Origin: a virus
IMG/VR virus record: IMGVR_UViG_3300017727_000017
Coordinates: 1 to 50,330 of that record
DNA length: 50,330 bases
Reading direction: 5' to 3' (one strand)
Both the position numbers and the translations under genes were made by a program. This document shows positions 1 through 9,376 of the stretch, in pieces. Every line of letters begins with the position of its first letter. Positions within the stretch are counted from its first letter, which is position 1. The notes below the pieces were generated by a model. It had not been told where the DNA came from. It did not search any database and was given only the letters and a program-made list of their open reading frames with translations.

Positions 1-2
1 AA

Positions 3-2219
3 GATGGTAAGTATATTACTGCAAGAAAAGCGGCAGGTCTTGAAGAAGGCGTAAGAGATAAAAAAGATTTCTTGGGTGCTATAGAGTATCTTGGTTATGA
101 TGATGAAGAGTTAGAAAATTTAAAAAATCCTTTTTTATCACAAGAAGAAAAAGAAGCTAACTATGAAAAAAAATTAGACGAACTTGAAAAAGAAGGTACT
201 GGAAATTACAGATTTATTAAGGGTTCCCGAGGCGAGGATAGATATTCGATGACACCTGAAGAATATAAATTATTAAGCGAAGAATATAAAGCAGCTAATG
301 AAGGTGGAGCTTTATCTTTAGCAATTGGTAAAACTGTTGCACAAGGGTTTGAAGACTTTAAAAAAGAAAAATTTGGAACTTCAAATACTACTTTTACAAG
401 TGATGAACATATACAAAACATGCGTGAAAGGTACAGACAAAAATTAGCCGAGTCATCCGGCCTTGAAAAACCAGGAGAAGACAGCAGAACAGATTTCTAC
501 GACAAAGTTTCAAGTGAATATGCAGGAGGAGGAGCAGACCAGTCTGTATTAAATTTAGAAAAACTAGCTCAAAGTAATGAAATAAAAAATTTACAAAAAG
601 AAATAGGTTTTGAAAACCTTTCTGAAAGAACTTCTAAAGAACAAAAGAAAAGTTTTATAAGAAGTATAAGTGATTTTGCTTCTAAGTATAAAGTACCTCT
701 TACGGTTGTAGCCGGTCTTGTAGGTGGACCAGGAGGAGCTCAGCTAGCAAAACAAGTTCTTGGAGCAAACGATATGGCTCGAATGGGAGTTGACGTAGTA
801 GGTGATGTAAGAAAAGGTGACCTTAAAGGGGCCGCTGAAACAGTTGCAGGCGCTGTTATAGGTAAAAATACAGTAGATAATGTAAAAGAAGGAACTAGGG
901 TAGTAAAAGAAAAAGATATTAAAGGTGGAGTAGCATTAGGAACTGATATAGCACTTGGGAAAGGTGCAGGTGATGTTGTAAGAAAAGTTTTAGGAACAGA
1001 AGGAAATCAAACAAATGAACAAACCGCTCAAACAAATGAACAAACTGTTCCAAAACAAGAAAATCAAAAGGTTGCTAAAAGAGAGCCAGAGCCAGAGTAT
1101 GATGGTAATATAGGATCTATTTTTAGCGACGGCGGTAGAGTAAACAAAGCATTAGGCGGACCAATTGATTTAGCGGCTAGAAAAAAACAATCGCAATTAG
1201 ATTTTTTAGCAAGACAACCAGATGCGCAACTTCCACAGGCACAACCACCTGCAGTTAATCCTCAACCACCTGCAGTTAATCCTCAACCACCCGCAGCTCC
1301 ACAACCTTTTGATATGTCTAAATATCAGGGTGGTACATTTTCAGGTGGTATAGAAGATTCAAGAAATATTGCTCTTGATCAATTAGCAGGTATGGGAGTT
1401 GATACTAGTAAGTATGCTAAAATGACAGCAACAGATACAAGCGGACCAAAGTTTCAGGGTCTTTCAATGAATGAAATTTTCGCAATGGATGAACAAACAG
1501 CTAGAGACACACTTGGTTTTGATCCATCTGATCCAGACGCTAGTCCTGAGTTTGAAGAATTTTTAAGAGTTAATGATCCAGGTCCTATGGCAATAGGTCC
1601 AGGAGGCCCTCCAGGGATGCAAACTGAATTTCTGAATCAAGACGAACTTTCACAAATTCTAAACAGAGCGATTCCAAACTATATGCAAAAAGCTCAAGAG
1701 ATTGGTGAAGACTATACTCTAGATGAAATGTTAGCAATGAGTGATGATGAGCTTGCAATGATAGAAGATAGATACGATAAAAAAATGGGTTATGGTACAT
1801 ATGCTAAGAGACCAGGTAATACTCAAACAGGATATGATCCAGACGCTATGCAACAGTATAATGATATGCAAAATTTTATGGGCGAAGTTGAAAGACAATC
1901 TAAAGCTGCACAAGGCGCACCGGGTAATACTCTTAATTATTCAACAGGCGGCAGGGTTGGTTTTTCATCTGGAAGTGAGAGAAAAAGAATTGATAGAAAT
2001 ATGCAAACTGATTATTCTAATCCTTTTAATAACTTAGCTAAAGTAAATCTATCGAGAGAAAAAGCATTTACCAATGCTCTTTTTAAGCGAAATAAAAAAT
2101 TAGTTGCAGATGAGAAAAAAAGGAAAAAAAATCTTACCATACTAAATGAAGATGCTAGGGCAAAAGCATTACAACGATTAAATTTATTAAAAAGATTATA
2201 CGCTAGCGGAAAAAGATAA
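3..2219 (+). CDS. Putative internal virion protein, 5'-truncated by window edge
   Basis: The frame is open from base 3, so the gene starts outside the window; 738 residues are visible. The TTG at 72 is only an internal codon. The protein is highly charged at its N-terminus. A Gly/Ala/Val-rich segment around residues 230-330 could be membrane-interacting. A proline-rich tandem repeat lies near residues 414-432, and a Met/Asp-rich C-terminal half follows. Two short GGRV motifs (near residues 378 and 649) recur in other virion genes here. The C-terminus is very Lys/Arg-rich. The stop overlaps the next start by 1 nt, so the two large genes are probably translated together. No enzymatic domain is recognised. 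The internal or ejection role is inferred from size, composition and resemblance to marine podovirus virion proteins. Confidence 0.6.
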   Translation, partial: DGKYITARKAAGLEEGVRDKKDFLGAIEYLGYDDEELENLKNPFLSQEEKEANYEKKLDELEKEGTGNYRFIKGSRGEDRYSMTPEEYKLLSEEYKAANEGGALSLAIGKTVAQGFEDFKKEKFGTSNTTFTSDEHIQNMRERYRQKLAESSGLEKPGEDSRTDFYDKVSSEYAGGGADQSVLNLEKLAQSNEIKNLQKEIGFENLSERTSKEQKKSFIRSISDFASKYKVPLTVVAGLVGGPGGAQLAKQVLGANDMARMGVDVVGDVRKGDLKGAAETVAGAVIGKNTVDNVKEGTRVVKEKDIKGGVALGTDIALGKGAGDVVRKVLGTEGNQTNEQTAQTNEQTVPKQENQKVAKREPEPEYDGNIGSIFSDGGRVNKALGGPIDLAARKKQSQLDFLARQPDAQLPQAQPPAVNPQPPAVNPQPPAAPQPFDMSKYQGGTFSGGIEDSRNIALDQLAGMGVDTSKYAKMTATDTSGPKFQGLSMNEIFAMDEQTARDTLGFDPSDPDASPEFEEFLRVNDPGPMAIGPGGPPGMQTEFLNQDELSQILNRAIPNYMQKAQEIGEDYTLDEMLAMSDDELAMIEDRYDKKMGYGTYAKRPGNTQTGYDPDAMQQYNDMQNFMGEVERQSKAAQGAPGNTLNYSTGGRVGFSSGSERKRIDRNMQTDYSNPFNNLAKVNLSREKAFTNALFKRNKKLVADEKKRKKNLTILNEDARAKALQRLNLLKRLYASGKR
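1242..1296 (+). repeat. 21-bp tandem repeat encoding PPAVNPQ units
   Basis: A 21-bp unit beginning caaccacctgcagtt occurs at 1242-1262 and 1263-1283, followed by a partial third copy to about 1296. The length is a multiple of three, so it encodes a repeated proline-rich heptapeptide linker within the first large virion gene. Such repeats can expand or contract by slippage. Confidence 0.85.
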
Positions 2220-5200
2220 TGTACAAACCAAGTGCAGCTACTCAACAAATGTTAGATTCTCTCACAGAGAAAAATCGTAAAGGTTTTGCAATAGGTGGCG
2301 GTAATTTTTACGGTAGTAATCTTGGTACTCGTGAAGGGTTTTCTAACTACACAGGTGCGAGAGGAGCAGCTAGAAAAAAAGGAACTACTATAAATAATTT
2401 ATTTAATGAAGACCCTACGTTAGAAAAAAATATATCAAAGGAATACGAAAAAGGATCTGGCGCAGATAGAATTATAAGAGATTTAAATTTAAAAAATAAA
2501 GTTAGTCCTAAAGCTCTTCAAGATTATATTAATGAAAAATTAAGTACTGGCAAATTTAAAATTAGAAAACCAAATAAAATACCGGATACTCTTAGACAAC
2601 CAGGAGAAGAATCTAGAAAATTTATGGACTACATAGAAAATATAATAAAACAAAATCCTAATAAAAAAAATATGTTTCAAAATTTAGAAGCTTCGGATGT
2701 AGTTAAAAATTCAGGTGCAAATATTAACACAGACAATGCAACTAGAATTTTAAGTAAGATATATAATTTAGCAACTAAAGGATCTAAACTTGAAAAATTT
2801 TATCCCAACATAGAAAAAAGAACAATTGAATTAATAGATAGTGGAATGGGTACTCCAGACATAACAAACACTTTGATAGAAGAAGGTTTAATTGAGAGAC
2901 AGATAGATACAAGTAATAAAACTAGTTATAGAGCTACAAAAAATTATTTTCAAAGATTAATTGATAGTAATAAAACAAAAATTAAAAAACTAACTGCACA
3001 GCCCGGAGATATAGTAGATATAACTACAAGAAATTATAGAGATGCTGCAATTAAAAATGTACTAGACAACCAATCTTCATCTATTACCTCCAATAGAATT
3101 TCTACAATTGTTAGCGAAGAACTTGGAGAAAAAGTATCTCCCGGATATGTTAAATCTTTTTTTAAAAGAAAAAATATAGATATTGATAAATATATTAAAA
3201 CAACTGCTCAAAGAATTTTCCCTGAAGTAAAAGCCTTAGATAAAATAGTTAAAAAAAATATAAAATATTTAACAGACCCCAATGCTACCTTTATTGATAA
3301 AGGACAATTTTTAAGTGACGAGTACACAAAAGTTATGGGAAAAAATAAAGCACAAACTATAACTGCTAACGAAGCTGGATTAAGACTTAAAAAATTGTTG
3401 GCAATCTATGCCGGAACAGATCAAAGATATAGTGCAGATTTATATAATCAAATAAAACCTTTAAAAAATTATACAAATCCTTTTATACAAAAAAATTTAA
3501 TAGGTCTTACTTCTAATTTATCTCGATCTTCAAATATAGATGTAGCAAAAATGCTTGGTTTACCAAAAAAAGATATAGAGCTTTTACAAAACTTACAAAA
3601 AGCGACATCACAACTTGGAAATTTTAAAATAGCTGGAGACCATACAGATATAAAAGCTATTATGAGTGATTTTCCTAAGTACAAAAAAAATTTTATGAAA
3701 ATCCAATATATATCTAATGATTTAAATACGTTTAAATCTACTTATGACAAAAAAATAATAGCATTATATAATTCTGCAAAAGCAGGAGCGGCTCCAGAAA
3801 CAATAATGCCTAAGTTAGAAGAAATACAAAATGATTTTAAAACCAAAACTGGATATGACATAGGAGGATTTTCATTTAAGAAAAATGGTAAAATAGCAAT
3901 CGATCCTCAAACAGCAGCTATTAATGAATACAGATATCCAATAAATGATAATGTTATAGAAACTATGGGTAACATAGAAGCTTATGAAAATAAAAAATAC
4001 ACAAATGTTTTAGATAAAGAAGTAATGGGGGCTAAAGGTTCTCCAAATAAAATAAAATCTATTTATGAAAAATACAAAGGTAATAAAAAAGTTATTAATA
4101 ATAGTAAATATGTAAAAGCATTAGATAATATTCCAAAATTAAAAGGATTTAAAAAAGCACTTTTGTATGGAGGAGCCGGTGCCGGTGTAATACTTACTAC
4201 AGCTGCTAACGCAGATACAAACGGTGATATGTTTATGCCCGTTGATCCAGGTGTAATTGTTCCTCAAAAAAAACCAAAGGAAGGAACTACCGAAGGTGGA
4301 TCTGCGGCTGCTGCGGGGAGTTCTGTTTTATTAGGTAAGTATGCAAAACCTTTTTTAAAAGGAATCCTTAAAACTGTGGCCTCATTACCAGCTGCAGGAA
4401 CTTTTGCTTACATGGATATAAAACAAGGAATGAATGAAGGACAAAGTTTTATTGATGCTGCAACAGACCCTACTGTTGGATTGGAATTATTATATCCAGA
4501 ACTTTTTAAAAATGCAGGTCCATTAATGGCAAGGGCTGCAAGACTTTCTACTCCTGTTGGAACTGGAATTACTGTAGGTGGTACTCTAAAAAACAGGGCT
4601 AAAGAAATGATGAAGCAAGCTGAAGGTATAACTTCATTAGATGAAGGAGAGGAACAAAGAAGATTGATAGAAGAGTATGCAGCAAAAAATTATAAAGGAT
4701 ACAATCAAGGTGGTAGAGTAAACTTTGCAGACGGACCAGAAGATCCTAAGAAAAGAAAGTTTATGAAGATCATGGGTGGGCTTGCATCCATACCTTTACT
4801 TGGAAGATTTATTGATATTGGAACAATTGCACAAAAAGCAGCTCCTGTAGTCGCCGAAACTGTAAAAAGTGTACCACCTTATTTTTTTAGATTAGTTGAA
4901 AAAATTAAATTTATGGGTGATGATGTAACAGACGTAGCTGCAACTAGTGATAGAGAAGTTGTTAAGTCGTATAAAGATTTTGAAATGAGAGAAAATATGT
5001 CAACAGGAGAAATTATAATTAGAAAAAGAAACGAGGGTGTATTCTATGATCAAGATGGTATAATATCAGATGAGTACATGACTTATAAACCCGGCACGGC
5101 AGATGAAGCTACTAAAATGAGAACCGTAGATGAGTATGAAGAGTTTACAGTAAGACCTGATGATGAAGGTAAATTAAGAGATTCTGAAGATGGATTGGAT

Positions 5201-5260
5201 AGCATAGATGAAATTTTAAAAGAAGCAGGGGATACTGATTCTATGACACTTAAAAATTAA
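2219..5260 (+). CDS. Putative large internal virion protein (1013 aa)
   Basis: The start codon shares one base with the preceding stop. The first two thirds are Lys/Asn/Ile-rich and look helical. Residues around 650-670 form a Gly/Ala hydrophobic stretch, and a second hydrophobic stretch lies near 715-740. Near residue 833 there is a GGRVNFADGPEDPK motif followed by a short hydrophobic helix. The same FADGPEDP motif, with identical DNA, is found in the gene at 28368. The C-terminal 100 residues are strongly acidic. No lytic transglycosylase or peptidase motif was seen. By size, position beside the portal gene and composition it is most likely an injected virion protein. This is inference; no catalytic domain supports it. 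Confidence 0.55.
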   Translation: MYKPSAATQQMLDSLTEKNRKGFAIGGGNFYGSNLGTREGFSNYTGARGAARKKGTTINNLFNEDPTLEKNISKEYEKGSGADRIIRDLNLKNKVSPKALQDYINEKLSTGKFKIRKPNKIPDTLRQPGEESRKFMDYIENIIKQNPNKKNMFQNLEASDVVKNSGANINTDNATRILSKIYNLATKGSKLEKFYPNIEKRTIELIDSGMGTPDITNTLIEEGLIERQIDTSNKTSYRATKNYFQRLIDSNKTKIKKLTAQPGDIVDITTRNYRDAAIKNVLDNQSSSITSNRISTIVSEELGEKVSPGYVKSFFKRKNIDIDKYIKTTAQRIFPEVKALDKIVKKNIKYLTDPNATFIDKGQFLSDEYTKVMGKNKAQTITANEAGLRLKKLLAIYAGTDQRYSADLYNQIKPLKNYTNPFIQKNLIGLTSNLSRSSNIDVAKMLGLPKKDIELLQNLQKATSQLGNFKIAGDHTDIKAIMSDFPKYKKNFMKIQYISNDLNTFKSTYDKKIIALYNSAKAGAAPETIMPKLEEIQNDFKTKTGYDIGGFSFKKNGKIAIDPQTAAINEYRYPINDNVIETMGNIEAYENKKYTNVLDKEVMGAKGSPNKIKSIYEKYKGNKKVINNSKYVKALDNIPKLKGFKKALLYGGAGAGVILTTAANADTNGDMFMPVDPGVIVPQKKPKEGTTEGGSAAAAGSSVLLGKYAKPFLKGILKTVASLPAAGTFAYMDIKQGMNEGQSFIDAATDPTVGLELLYPELFKNAGPLMARAARLSTPVGTGITVGGTLKNRAKEMMKQAEGITSLDEGEEQRRLIEEYAAKNYKGYNQGGRVNFADGPEDPKKRKFMKIMGGLASIPLLGRFIDIGTIAQKAAPVVAETVKSVPPYFFRLVEKIKFMGDDVTDVAATSDREVVKSYKDFEMRENMSTGEIIIRKRNEGVFYDQDGIISDEYMTYKPGTADEATKMRTVDEYEEFTVRPDDEGKLRDSEDGLDSIDEILKEAGDTDSMTLKN
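4724..4746 (+). repeat. 23-bp direct repeat, copy 1 (FADGPEDP coding)
   Basis: The 23 bases starting tttgcagacgg and ending gaagatcc are identical to 28476-28498, about 23.7 kb away. Both copies are in frame in different virion genes and encode FADGPEDP. The flanking DNA differs. Confidence 0.8.
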
Positions 5261-5428
5261 ATGACAAATAAATACCCTAAATGGCATCTTTTACCACCGA
5301 AATCTGGGCCTCAACCACAAGGCTTGAATTTAAAACATAACAATGTTAAAACAGTGCGATTGGAGAAAATAAATGGCGGAAATAGACAAGGCGTTACCAA
5401 ACGTAGAAGAGACAATACAAGTAGCTGA
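5261..5428 (+). CDS. Small conserved-type protein upstream of portal (55 aa)
   Basis: ATG follows the previous stop directly, with no gap. The product is 55 residues, begins MTNKYPKWHLLPPKSGPQPQ and ends in an Arg-rich tail. Its last 56 bases overlap the portal start. The N-terminal Pro/Gly-rich sequence recalls small proteins next to portal genes in marine phages (from memory, not searched). The Arg-rich C-terminus falls in the overlap and may be shaped by the portal frame. Function unknown. It could be fortuitous, but the tight spacing argues that it is translated. Confidence 0.5.
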   Translation: MTNKYPKWHLLPPKSGPQPQGLNLKHNNVKTVRLEKINGGNRQGVTKRRRDNTSS

Positions 5429-7838
5429 AGAGGACATGGTTCAACAAATGTCTGAACCAGAAAATGTAAATTTTCCATCGGATGCATCAGAAGTAATTGA
5501 GAACGAAGACGGCTCCGTAGATATTAATTATGGTGAGGATTCAAACTTACCTGCCCCAGAAGACCATAATGCAAACTTAGCAGACTATTTAGATGAGACA
5601 GACTCTGGTAAATTAAGCTCTGAACTAATTGAAAACTATAAAGATTATAAATCATCAAGAAAAGATTGGGAACATACATACACAACTGGACTTGATTTAT
5701 TAGGATTTAAATATGAAAAAAAATCAGAACCATTTCAAGGTGCCTCGGGTGCGACTCACCCGGTTTTGGCTGAAGCTGTTACACAGTTTCAGGCTCTCGC
5801 TTATAAAGAGTTACTCCCGGCTACTGGACCAGTAAGAACACAAATTTTAGGTATCAATACTCCGGAAAAAGTTCAACAAGCGAACCGTGTAAAAGAATTT
5901 ATGAATTTTCAAATCATGGATCAAATGAGAGAATATGAACCCGAGTTTGATTCCATGTTATTTCATCTTCCACTAGCTGGATCAACTTTTAAAAAAGTTT
6001 ATTACGATGATTTATTAGGGCGAGCTGTTTCTAAGTTTGTCCCTGCTGACGATTTAGTGGTTCCATATTCTGCTACCTCATTAGAAGATGCGGAATCCAT
6101 CGTTCACGTAATTAAAATTACAGAAAATGATTTAAGAAAACAACAAATTATGGGTTTCTATAAAGATGTAGAAATACCCGAATCTAATGAAACTTCTGAA
6201 ACCGAAATTCAAAAAAAAGAACATGAATTAGAAGGTGTAAAGAAAACAGGAAGAAGTGAAGACTTACACACTCTTTTAGAATTTCATGTTGATTTAGATT
6301 TAGATGGTTTTGAAGACATTGGACAAGATGGTGAACCAACAGGAATTAAATTACCTTATGTTGTAACTATTGAAGAAGATTCACAGGAAATATTATCTAT
6401 TAGAAGAAACTATATACAAGGTGACCCATTAAAAAAGAAAATAAATTACTTTGTACACTTTAAATTTTTACCAGGACTAGGTTTTTATGGTTTTGGTTTA
6501 ATTCATATGATTGGTGGACTATCAAGAACAGCAACAGCTGCTCTAAGATCTCTTTTGGATGCAGGAACATTATCAAACCTACCTGCAGGATTTAAACAAA
6601 GAGGAATTAGAATTAGAGATGATGCACAATCAATCCAGCCAGGAGAATTTAGAGATGTAGATGCGCCAGGTGGCAGTATTAGAGATGCATTTATGATGCT
6701 TCCATACAAAGAGCCTTCACAAACTCTATTACAGCTTATGGGTGTCGTTGTAAGTGCAGGACAAAGATTTGCTTCAATAGCAGACCTGCAAGTAGGTGAG
6801 GGTAATCAGCAAGCCGCGGTGGGAACGACAGTCGCCTTGCTTGAAAGAGGAAGCAGAACAATGTCTGCAATTCACAAAAGAATTTACTCCGCATTAAAAG
6901 AAGAATTTAAATTACTTTCAGGAGTATTTAAAACATACTTACCCCAAGAATATCCTTACGACGTTGTCGGTGGTCAAAGAACTGTTAAACAAATGGACTT
7001 TGATGACAGGATAGATATATTGCCAGTTGCTGACCCAAATATTTTCTCACAATCACAGCGAATATCTTTAGCGCAAACTGAGTTACAGCTGGCAATGTCC
7101 AACCCTCAGATTCACAACACATACAATGTTTATAGAAACATGTACGAAGCGTTAGGTGTAAAAGATGTAGATTCAATATTAGTACGTCCTCAACCACCGG
7201 CTCCAAAAGACCCGGCGTTAGAACATATAGATGCAATGGGACAAAAACCTTTTCAAGCGTTTCCCGGTCAAGACCACAGAGCTCATATGACGGCGCATAT
7301 GAACTTTATGTCTACAAATATTGCTAGAAATAATCCAATGATTATGGCTAGTCTTGAAAAAAACATTTTTGAACACATTTCATTAATGGCTCAAGAACAA
7401 GTCGAGATGGAAATGGCAGAAGAAATACAACAAATACAACAAATGCAACAACAAGCGCAACAAAACCCACAGATGGCACAAAACCCACAGATGCAACAAC
7501 AATTAAAACAGTTTTCTGATAAATTCGAAGCAAGAAAAGCTGTTCTAATTGCTGAAATGACAGAGGAATTTATGAATGAAGAGAAAGAAATTACTTCTCA
7601 ATTTGATAACGACCCGCTTGCTAAGTTAAAGGCTAGAGAATTAGACCTTAGAGCCGCTGAAAATCAAAGAAGAAAAGAATATGACTCTAAAAGAATTGAA
7701 TTAGATCGTATGAAAGCGGTTATGAACCAACAAAACCAAGACAATAAGTTAGAACAAAACGAAGAATTAGCTGAAATGAGAGCTGAGACATCTATTGAGA
7801 AAACTTTATTGCAAAATGCACTTAAAAAAGATACATAA
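5373..7838 (+). CDS. Portal protein (821 aa)
   Basis: Portal proteins form the dodecameric channel at one capsid vertex through which DNA is packaged and ejected and to which the tail joins. The long, mostly soluble sequence has an acidic N-terminus. A block near residues 122-156 (motif GATHPVLAEAVTQF, then ELLPATGP) is typical of large portals of marine podoviruses. A Gln/Met low-complexity stretch lies around residues 680-720 and a charged helical C-terminus follows, as in the C-terminal barrel of podovirus portals. The start has a GGAG ribosome site 8 nt upstream. Position ahead of scaffold and capsid genes fits. The assignment rests on family recollection and gene order, not on a catalytic motif. 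Confidence 0.8.
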   Translation: MAEIDKALPNVEETIQVAEEDMVQQMSEPENVNFPSDASEVIENEDGSVDINYGEDSNLPAPEDHNANLADYLDETDSGKLSSELIENYKDYKSSRKDWEHTYTTGLDLLGFKYEKKSEPFQGASGATHPVLAEAVTQFQALAYKELLPATGPVRTQILGINTPEKVQQANRVKEFMNFQIMDQMREYEPEFDSMLFHLPLAGSTFKKVYYDDLLGRAVSKFVPADDLVVPYSATSLEDAESIVHVIKITENDLRKQQIMGFYKDVEIPESNETSETEIQKKEHELEGVKKTGRSEDLHTLLEFHVDLDLDGFEDIGQDGEPTGIKLPYVVTIEEDSQEILSIRRNYIQGDPLKKKINYFVHFKFLPGLGFYGFGLIHMIGGLSRTATAALRSLLDAGTLSNLPAGFKQRGIRIRDDAQSIQPGEFRDVDAPGGSIRDAFMMLPYKEPSQTLLQLMGVVVSAGQRFASIADLQVGEGNQQAAVGTTVALLERGSRTMSAIHKRIYSALKEEFKLLSGVFKTYLPQEYPYDVVGGQRTVKQMDFDDRIDILPVADPNIFSQSQRISLAQTELQLAMSNPQIHNTYNVYRNMYEALGVKDVDSILVRPQPPAPKDPALEHIDAMGQKPFQAFPGQDHRAHMTAHMNFMSTNIARNNPMIMASLEKNIFEHISLMAQEQVEMEMAEEIQQIQQMQQQAQQNPQMAQNPQMQQQLKQFSDKFEARKAVLIAEMTEEFMNEEKEITSQFDNDPLAKLKARELDLRAAENQRRKEYDSKRIELDRMKAVMNQQNQDNKLEQNEELAEMRAETSIEKTLLQNALKKDT

Positions 7839-7857
7839 TAATTAAAATAGGAGACTT

Positions 7858-8031
7858 ATGATCAAAACTCAATCTAAACACGTAGATTTTAAAAAATTTA
7901 CAAACAAAGACGGTCTTTTGAAAGGCGGAATACCTGTTGAGATGTCAAAACCAAATGAATCTCAAACTGACAGAGTACAAGGCCAAAAAAGAATGTTAAA
8001 AAACAAAAGATCAACTGTAACTTGGTACTAA
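7858..8031 (+). CDS. Small hypothetical phage protein (57 aa)
   Basis: ATG is preceded by AGGAG at 7848-7852. The protein is basic (MIKTQSKHVDFKKFTNKDG at the N-terminus, ending in TVTWY) with no hydrophobic segment or Cys. It fits between the portal and the two-TM gene with a single base of spacing after it. Proteins of this size occur downstream of portals in related marine phages as I recall. A minor structural or assembly role is only a guess from position. Confidence 0.6.
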   Translation: MIKTQSKHVDFKKFTNKDGLLKGGIPVEMSKPNESQTDRVQGQKRMLKNKRSTVTWY

Positions 8032-8032
8032 C

Positions 8033-8419
8033 ATGTGGTTTTCGGCACTTAAATTAGCCGTATCTGCTGGAAGTAAGATTTATGCTAATAAGCAGAAGGC
8101 AAAAGTCGCAATGTCTGATGCACAACTGTTGCATGCAGAGCGTCAAGCTCGTGGTGAAGAAGCTTATCAAGGAAAATTGCTAGAAGCAAGACAATCGGAT
8201 TATAAGGACGAGGCGGTTCTTGTAATTCTCACGTTGCCCATATTGGTGCTTGCATATGGAGTCTTTTCAGACGACGCACAAGCGATGGACAAGATAAAAA
8301 TCTTCTTTGATCATTTCCAGTCGCTCCCGTCATGGTTCACAAATTTGTGGATCCTTGTAGTGGCGAGTATTTATGGTATAAAGGGAACACAAATATTTAA
8401 AAACGGAGGAAAAAAATAA
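8033..8419 (+). CDS. Two-TM membrane protein, holin-like
   Basis: The 128-residue protein has a charged amphipathic N-terminal half (residues 1-60) and two clear hydrophobic segments at about 61-78 and 101-117. Between them is an acidic loop, and the end is a short basic tail. Such an arrangement (helical soluble domain, TM-loop-TM) is widespread in marine podoviruses between portal and capsid genes and is often labelled holin or membrane-associated virion protein. The endolysin lies 36 kb away, so the lysis role is uncertain. An alternative is a virion protein contacting the host membrane during ejection. The stop overlaps the next ATG by one base. Confidence 0.6.
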   Translation: MWFSALKLAVSAGSKIYANKQKAKVAMSDAQLLHAERQARGEEAYQGKLLEARQSDYKDEAVLVILTLPILVLAYGVFSDDAQAMDKIKIFFDHFQSLPSWFTNLWILVVASIYGIKGTQIFKNGGKK

Positions 8420-8565
8420 TGAGAACTGATTATCAACCGAAACCTAGAGTAAGACCTAGACCTGATCATGAAAAAGCAAATGGTAAAGTTTTATCTGCTA
8501 AAGATAAAAAAATGCTAGAGCTTTCACCAAAAGGTAAGATCAAAAAAAATACTCAAACTGGTTAA
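8419..8565 (+). CDS. Tiny basic protein (48 aa)
   Basis: ATG overlaps the last base of the upstream stop, and a GGAGG site lies at 8405-8409. The product starts MRTDYQPKPRVRPRPDHEKA and is rich in Lys, Arg and Pro with no Cys. It is the first of a run of five very basic small proteins. Function unknown; nucleic-acid binding or a virion component are possibilities based on charge. Confidence 0.55.
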   Translation: MRTDYQPKPRVRPRPDHEKANGKVLSAKDKKMLELSPKGKIKKNTQTG

Positions 8566-8570
8566 TACAA

Positions 8571-8702
8571 ATGTCAAAAGACAAAAAAAAGAAAAAAATA
8601 CCTGAAGGTAAAAAGGGTAAGGGAATTAGAAAATTAAAAAAAGTTGCTCCAAAAGTTGCTAAAAGAATGGGCTACAAAAAGGGGATGAGAGCCTGTGGCT
8701 AA
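8571..8702 (+). CDS. Tiny Lys-rich protein (43 aa)
   Basis: The protein is about 40% Lys/Arg, with a Lys run near the N-terminus and Gly-Lys repeats, ending RACG. ATG lies 5 nt after the preceding stop. Its 3' end overlaps the next gene's GTG start by 8 nt. The composition resembles protamine- or histone-tail-like DNA condensing peptides, but no family is recognised. Confidence 0.5.
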   Translation: MSKDKKKKKIPEGKKGKGIRKLKKVAPKVAKRMGYKKGMRACG

Positions 8703-8844
8703 GCTTTGTGCAAAAGGTAAAGCGGCAGCGAAGCGTAAATTTAAAGTTTACCCCTCGGCATACGCAAACATGTACGGTTCAGCCGTATGTTCTGGTAAAA
8801 TAAAACCAGGCGGTAAAAAGAAAAAACCTAAAAAAAGAAAATAA
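8695..8844 (+). CDS. Small basic KGKAAAKRKFKVYPSAYAN-type phage protein (49 aa)
   Basis: This gene begins with GTG, which is why simple ATG scans miss it. The core KGKAAAKRKFKVYPSAYAN with flanking Cys residues (C5, C32) is a motif I recognise from many marine phage genomes as a small conserved protein of unknown function. The C-terminus is a Lys-rich tail. It overlaps the preceding gene by 8 nt and shares one base with the next start. The gene is well supported by the motif; the role is unknown. Confidence 0.75.
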   Translation: MAKLCAKGKAAAKRKFKVYPSAYANMYGSAVCSGKIKPGGKKKKPKKRK

Positions 8845-9095
8845 TGGCCGAAACCGGTTTAAGAAAATGGGTGAAAGAAAAATGGGTGGACATTGGAGCA
8901 CCGAAGAAAAACGGGAAGTATCAACCTTGCGGGAGAAGCAAAGGCTCAAAGAGGAAATATCCAAAATGCGTCCCACTTGCAAAAGCCACACGGATGTCAA
9001 AAGGGCAAAAGGCGAGTGCTGTCAAACGAAAGAGAGCAGCTGGAAATCCGGGCGGTAAACCAACCAACGTTAAAACATTTGTAAAGAAAAAATAA
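8844..9095 (+). CDS. Conserved basic phage protein (83 aa), DUF5872-like
   Basis: The sequence carries LRKWVKEKWVDIGAPKKNGK and then CGRSKGSKRKYPKC before a Lys/Arg-rich tail. This matches a small family of aquatic phage and virus proteins I associate with DUF5872 (family name from memory). Two Cys about 15 residues apart could bind a metal, but no second pair is present. It is coupled to its neighbours by 1-nt overlaps on both sides. Other open frames over the same bases are shadows. Confidence 0.7.
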   Translation: MAETGLRKWVKEKWVDIGAPKKNGKYQPCGRSKGSKRKYPKCVPLAKATRMSKGQKASAVKRKRAAGNPGGKPTNVKTFVKKK

Positions 9096-9376
9096 TGTCT
9101 ATTAGAAAAACAACAAAAGGTCCGGGAGCTAATTACAGACCAACTAAGTCTGGAGCTGGTATGACTGCTAAAGGTGTAAAAGCTTATAGAAAAGCCAATC
9201 CTGGATCAAAATTAAAAACTGCAGTAACAGGGAAAGTTAAGAAAGGTTCGGCGGCAGCTAAACGTAGAAAGTCATATTGTGCAAGATCACTTGGACAACT
9301 TAAACGATCTTCAGCTAAAACTAGAAATGACCCGAATTCTAGAATTAGACAAGCCAGAAGACGTTGGAAATGCTAG
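9095..9376 (+). CDS. Conserved very basic phage protein (93 aa), DUF6321-like
   Basis: The segment GMTAKGVKAYRKANPGSKL, then KKGSAAAKRRKSYCARS and DPNSRIRQARRRWKC at the end form a pattern seen in many phage genomes (DUF6321-like, from memory). The protein has almost no acidic residues and two conserved Cys. It shares one base with the upstream stop. Its charge and place among head genes suggest a DNA-contacting virion or assembly role, unproven. Confidence 0.75.
   Translation: MSIRKTTKGPGANYRPTKSGAGMTAKGVKAYRKANPGSKLKTAVTGKVKKGSAAAKRRKSYCARSLGQLKRSSAKTRNDPNSRIRQARRRWKC

Noticed and set aside
6780-6840. GC-richer patches in the portal gene considered as transfer marks
   Set aside because: Short and within conserved structural coding sequence; no flanking repeats or mobile element features.
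8867-9084. Two alternative frames of 63 codons overlapping the 83-aa basic gene
   Set aside because: They lack ribosome sites and family patterns; the 83-aa frame has recognisable conserved motifs and clean 1-nt overlaps with neighbours.
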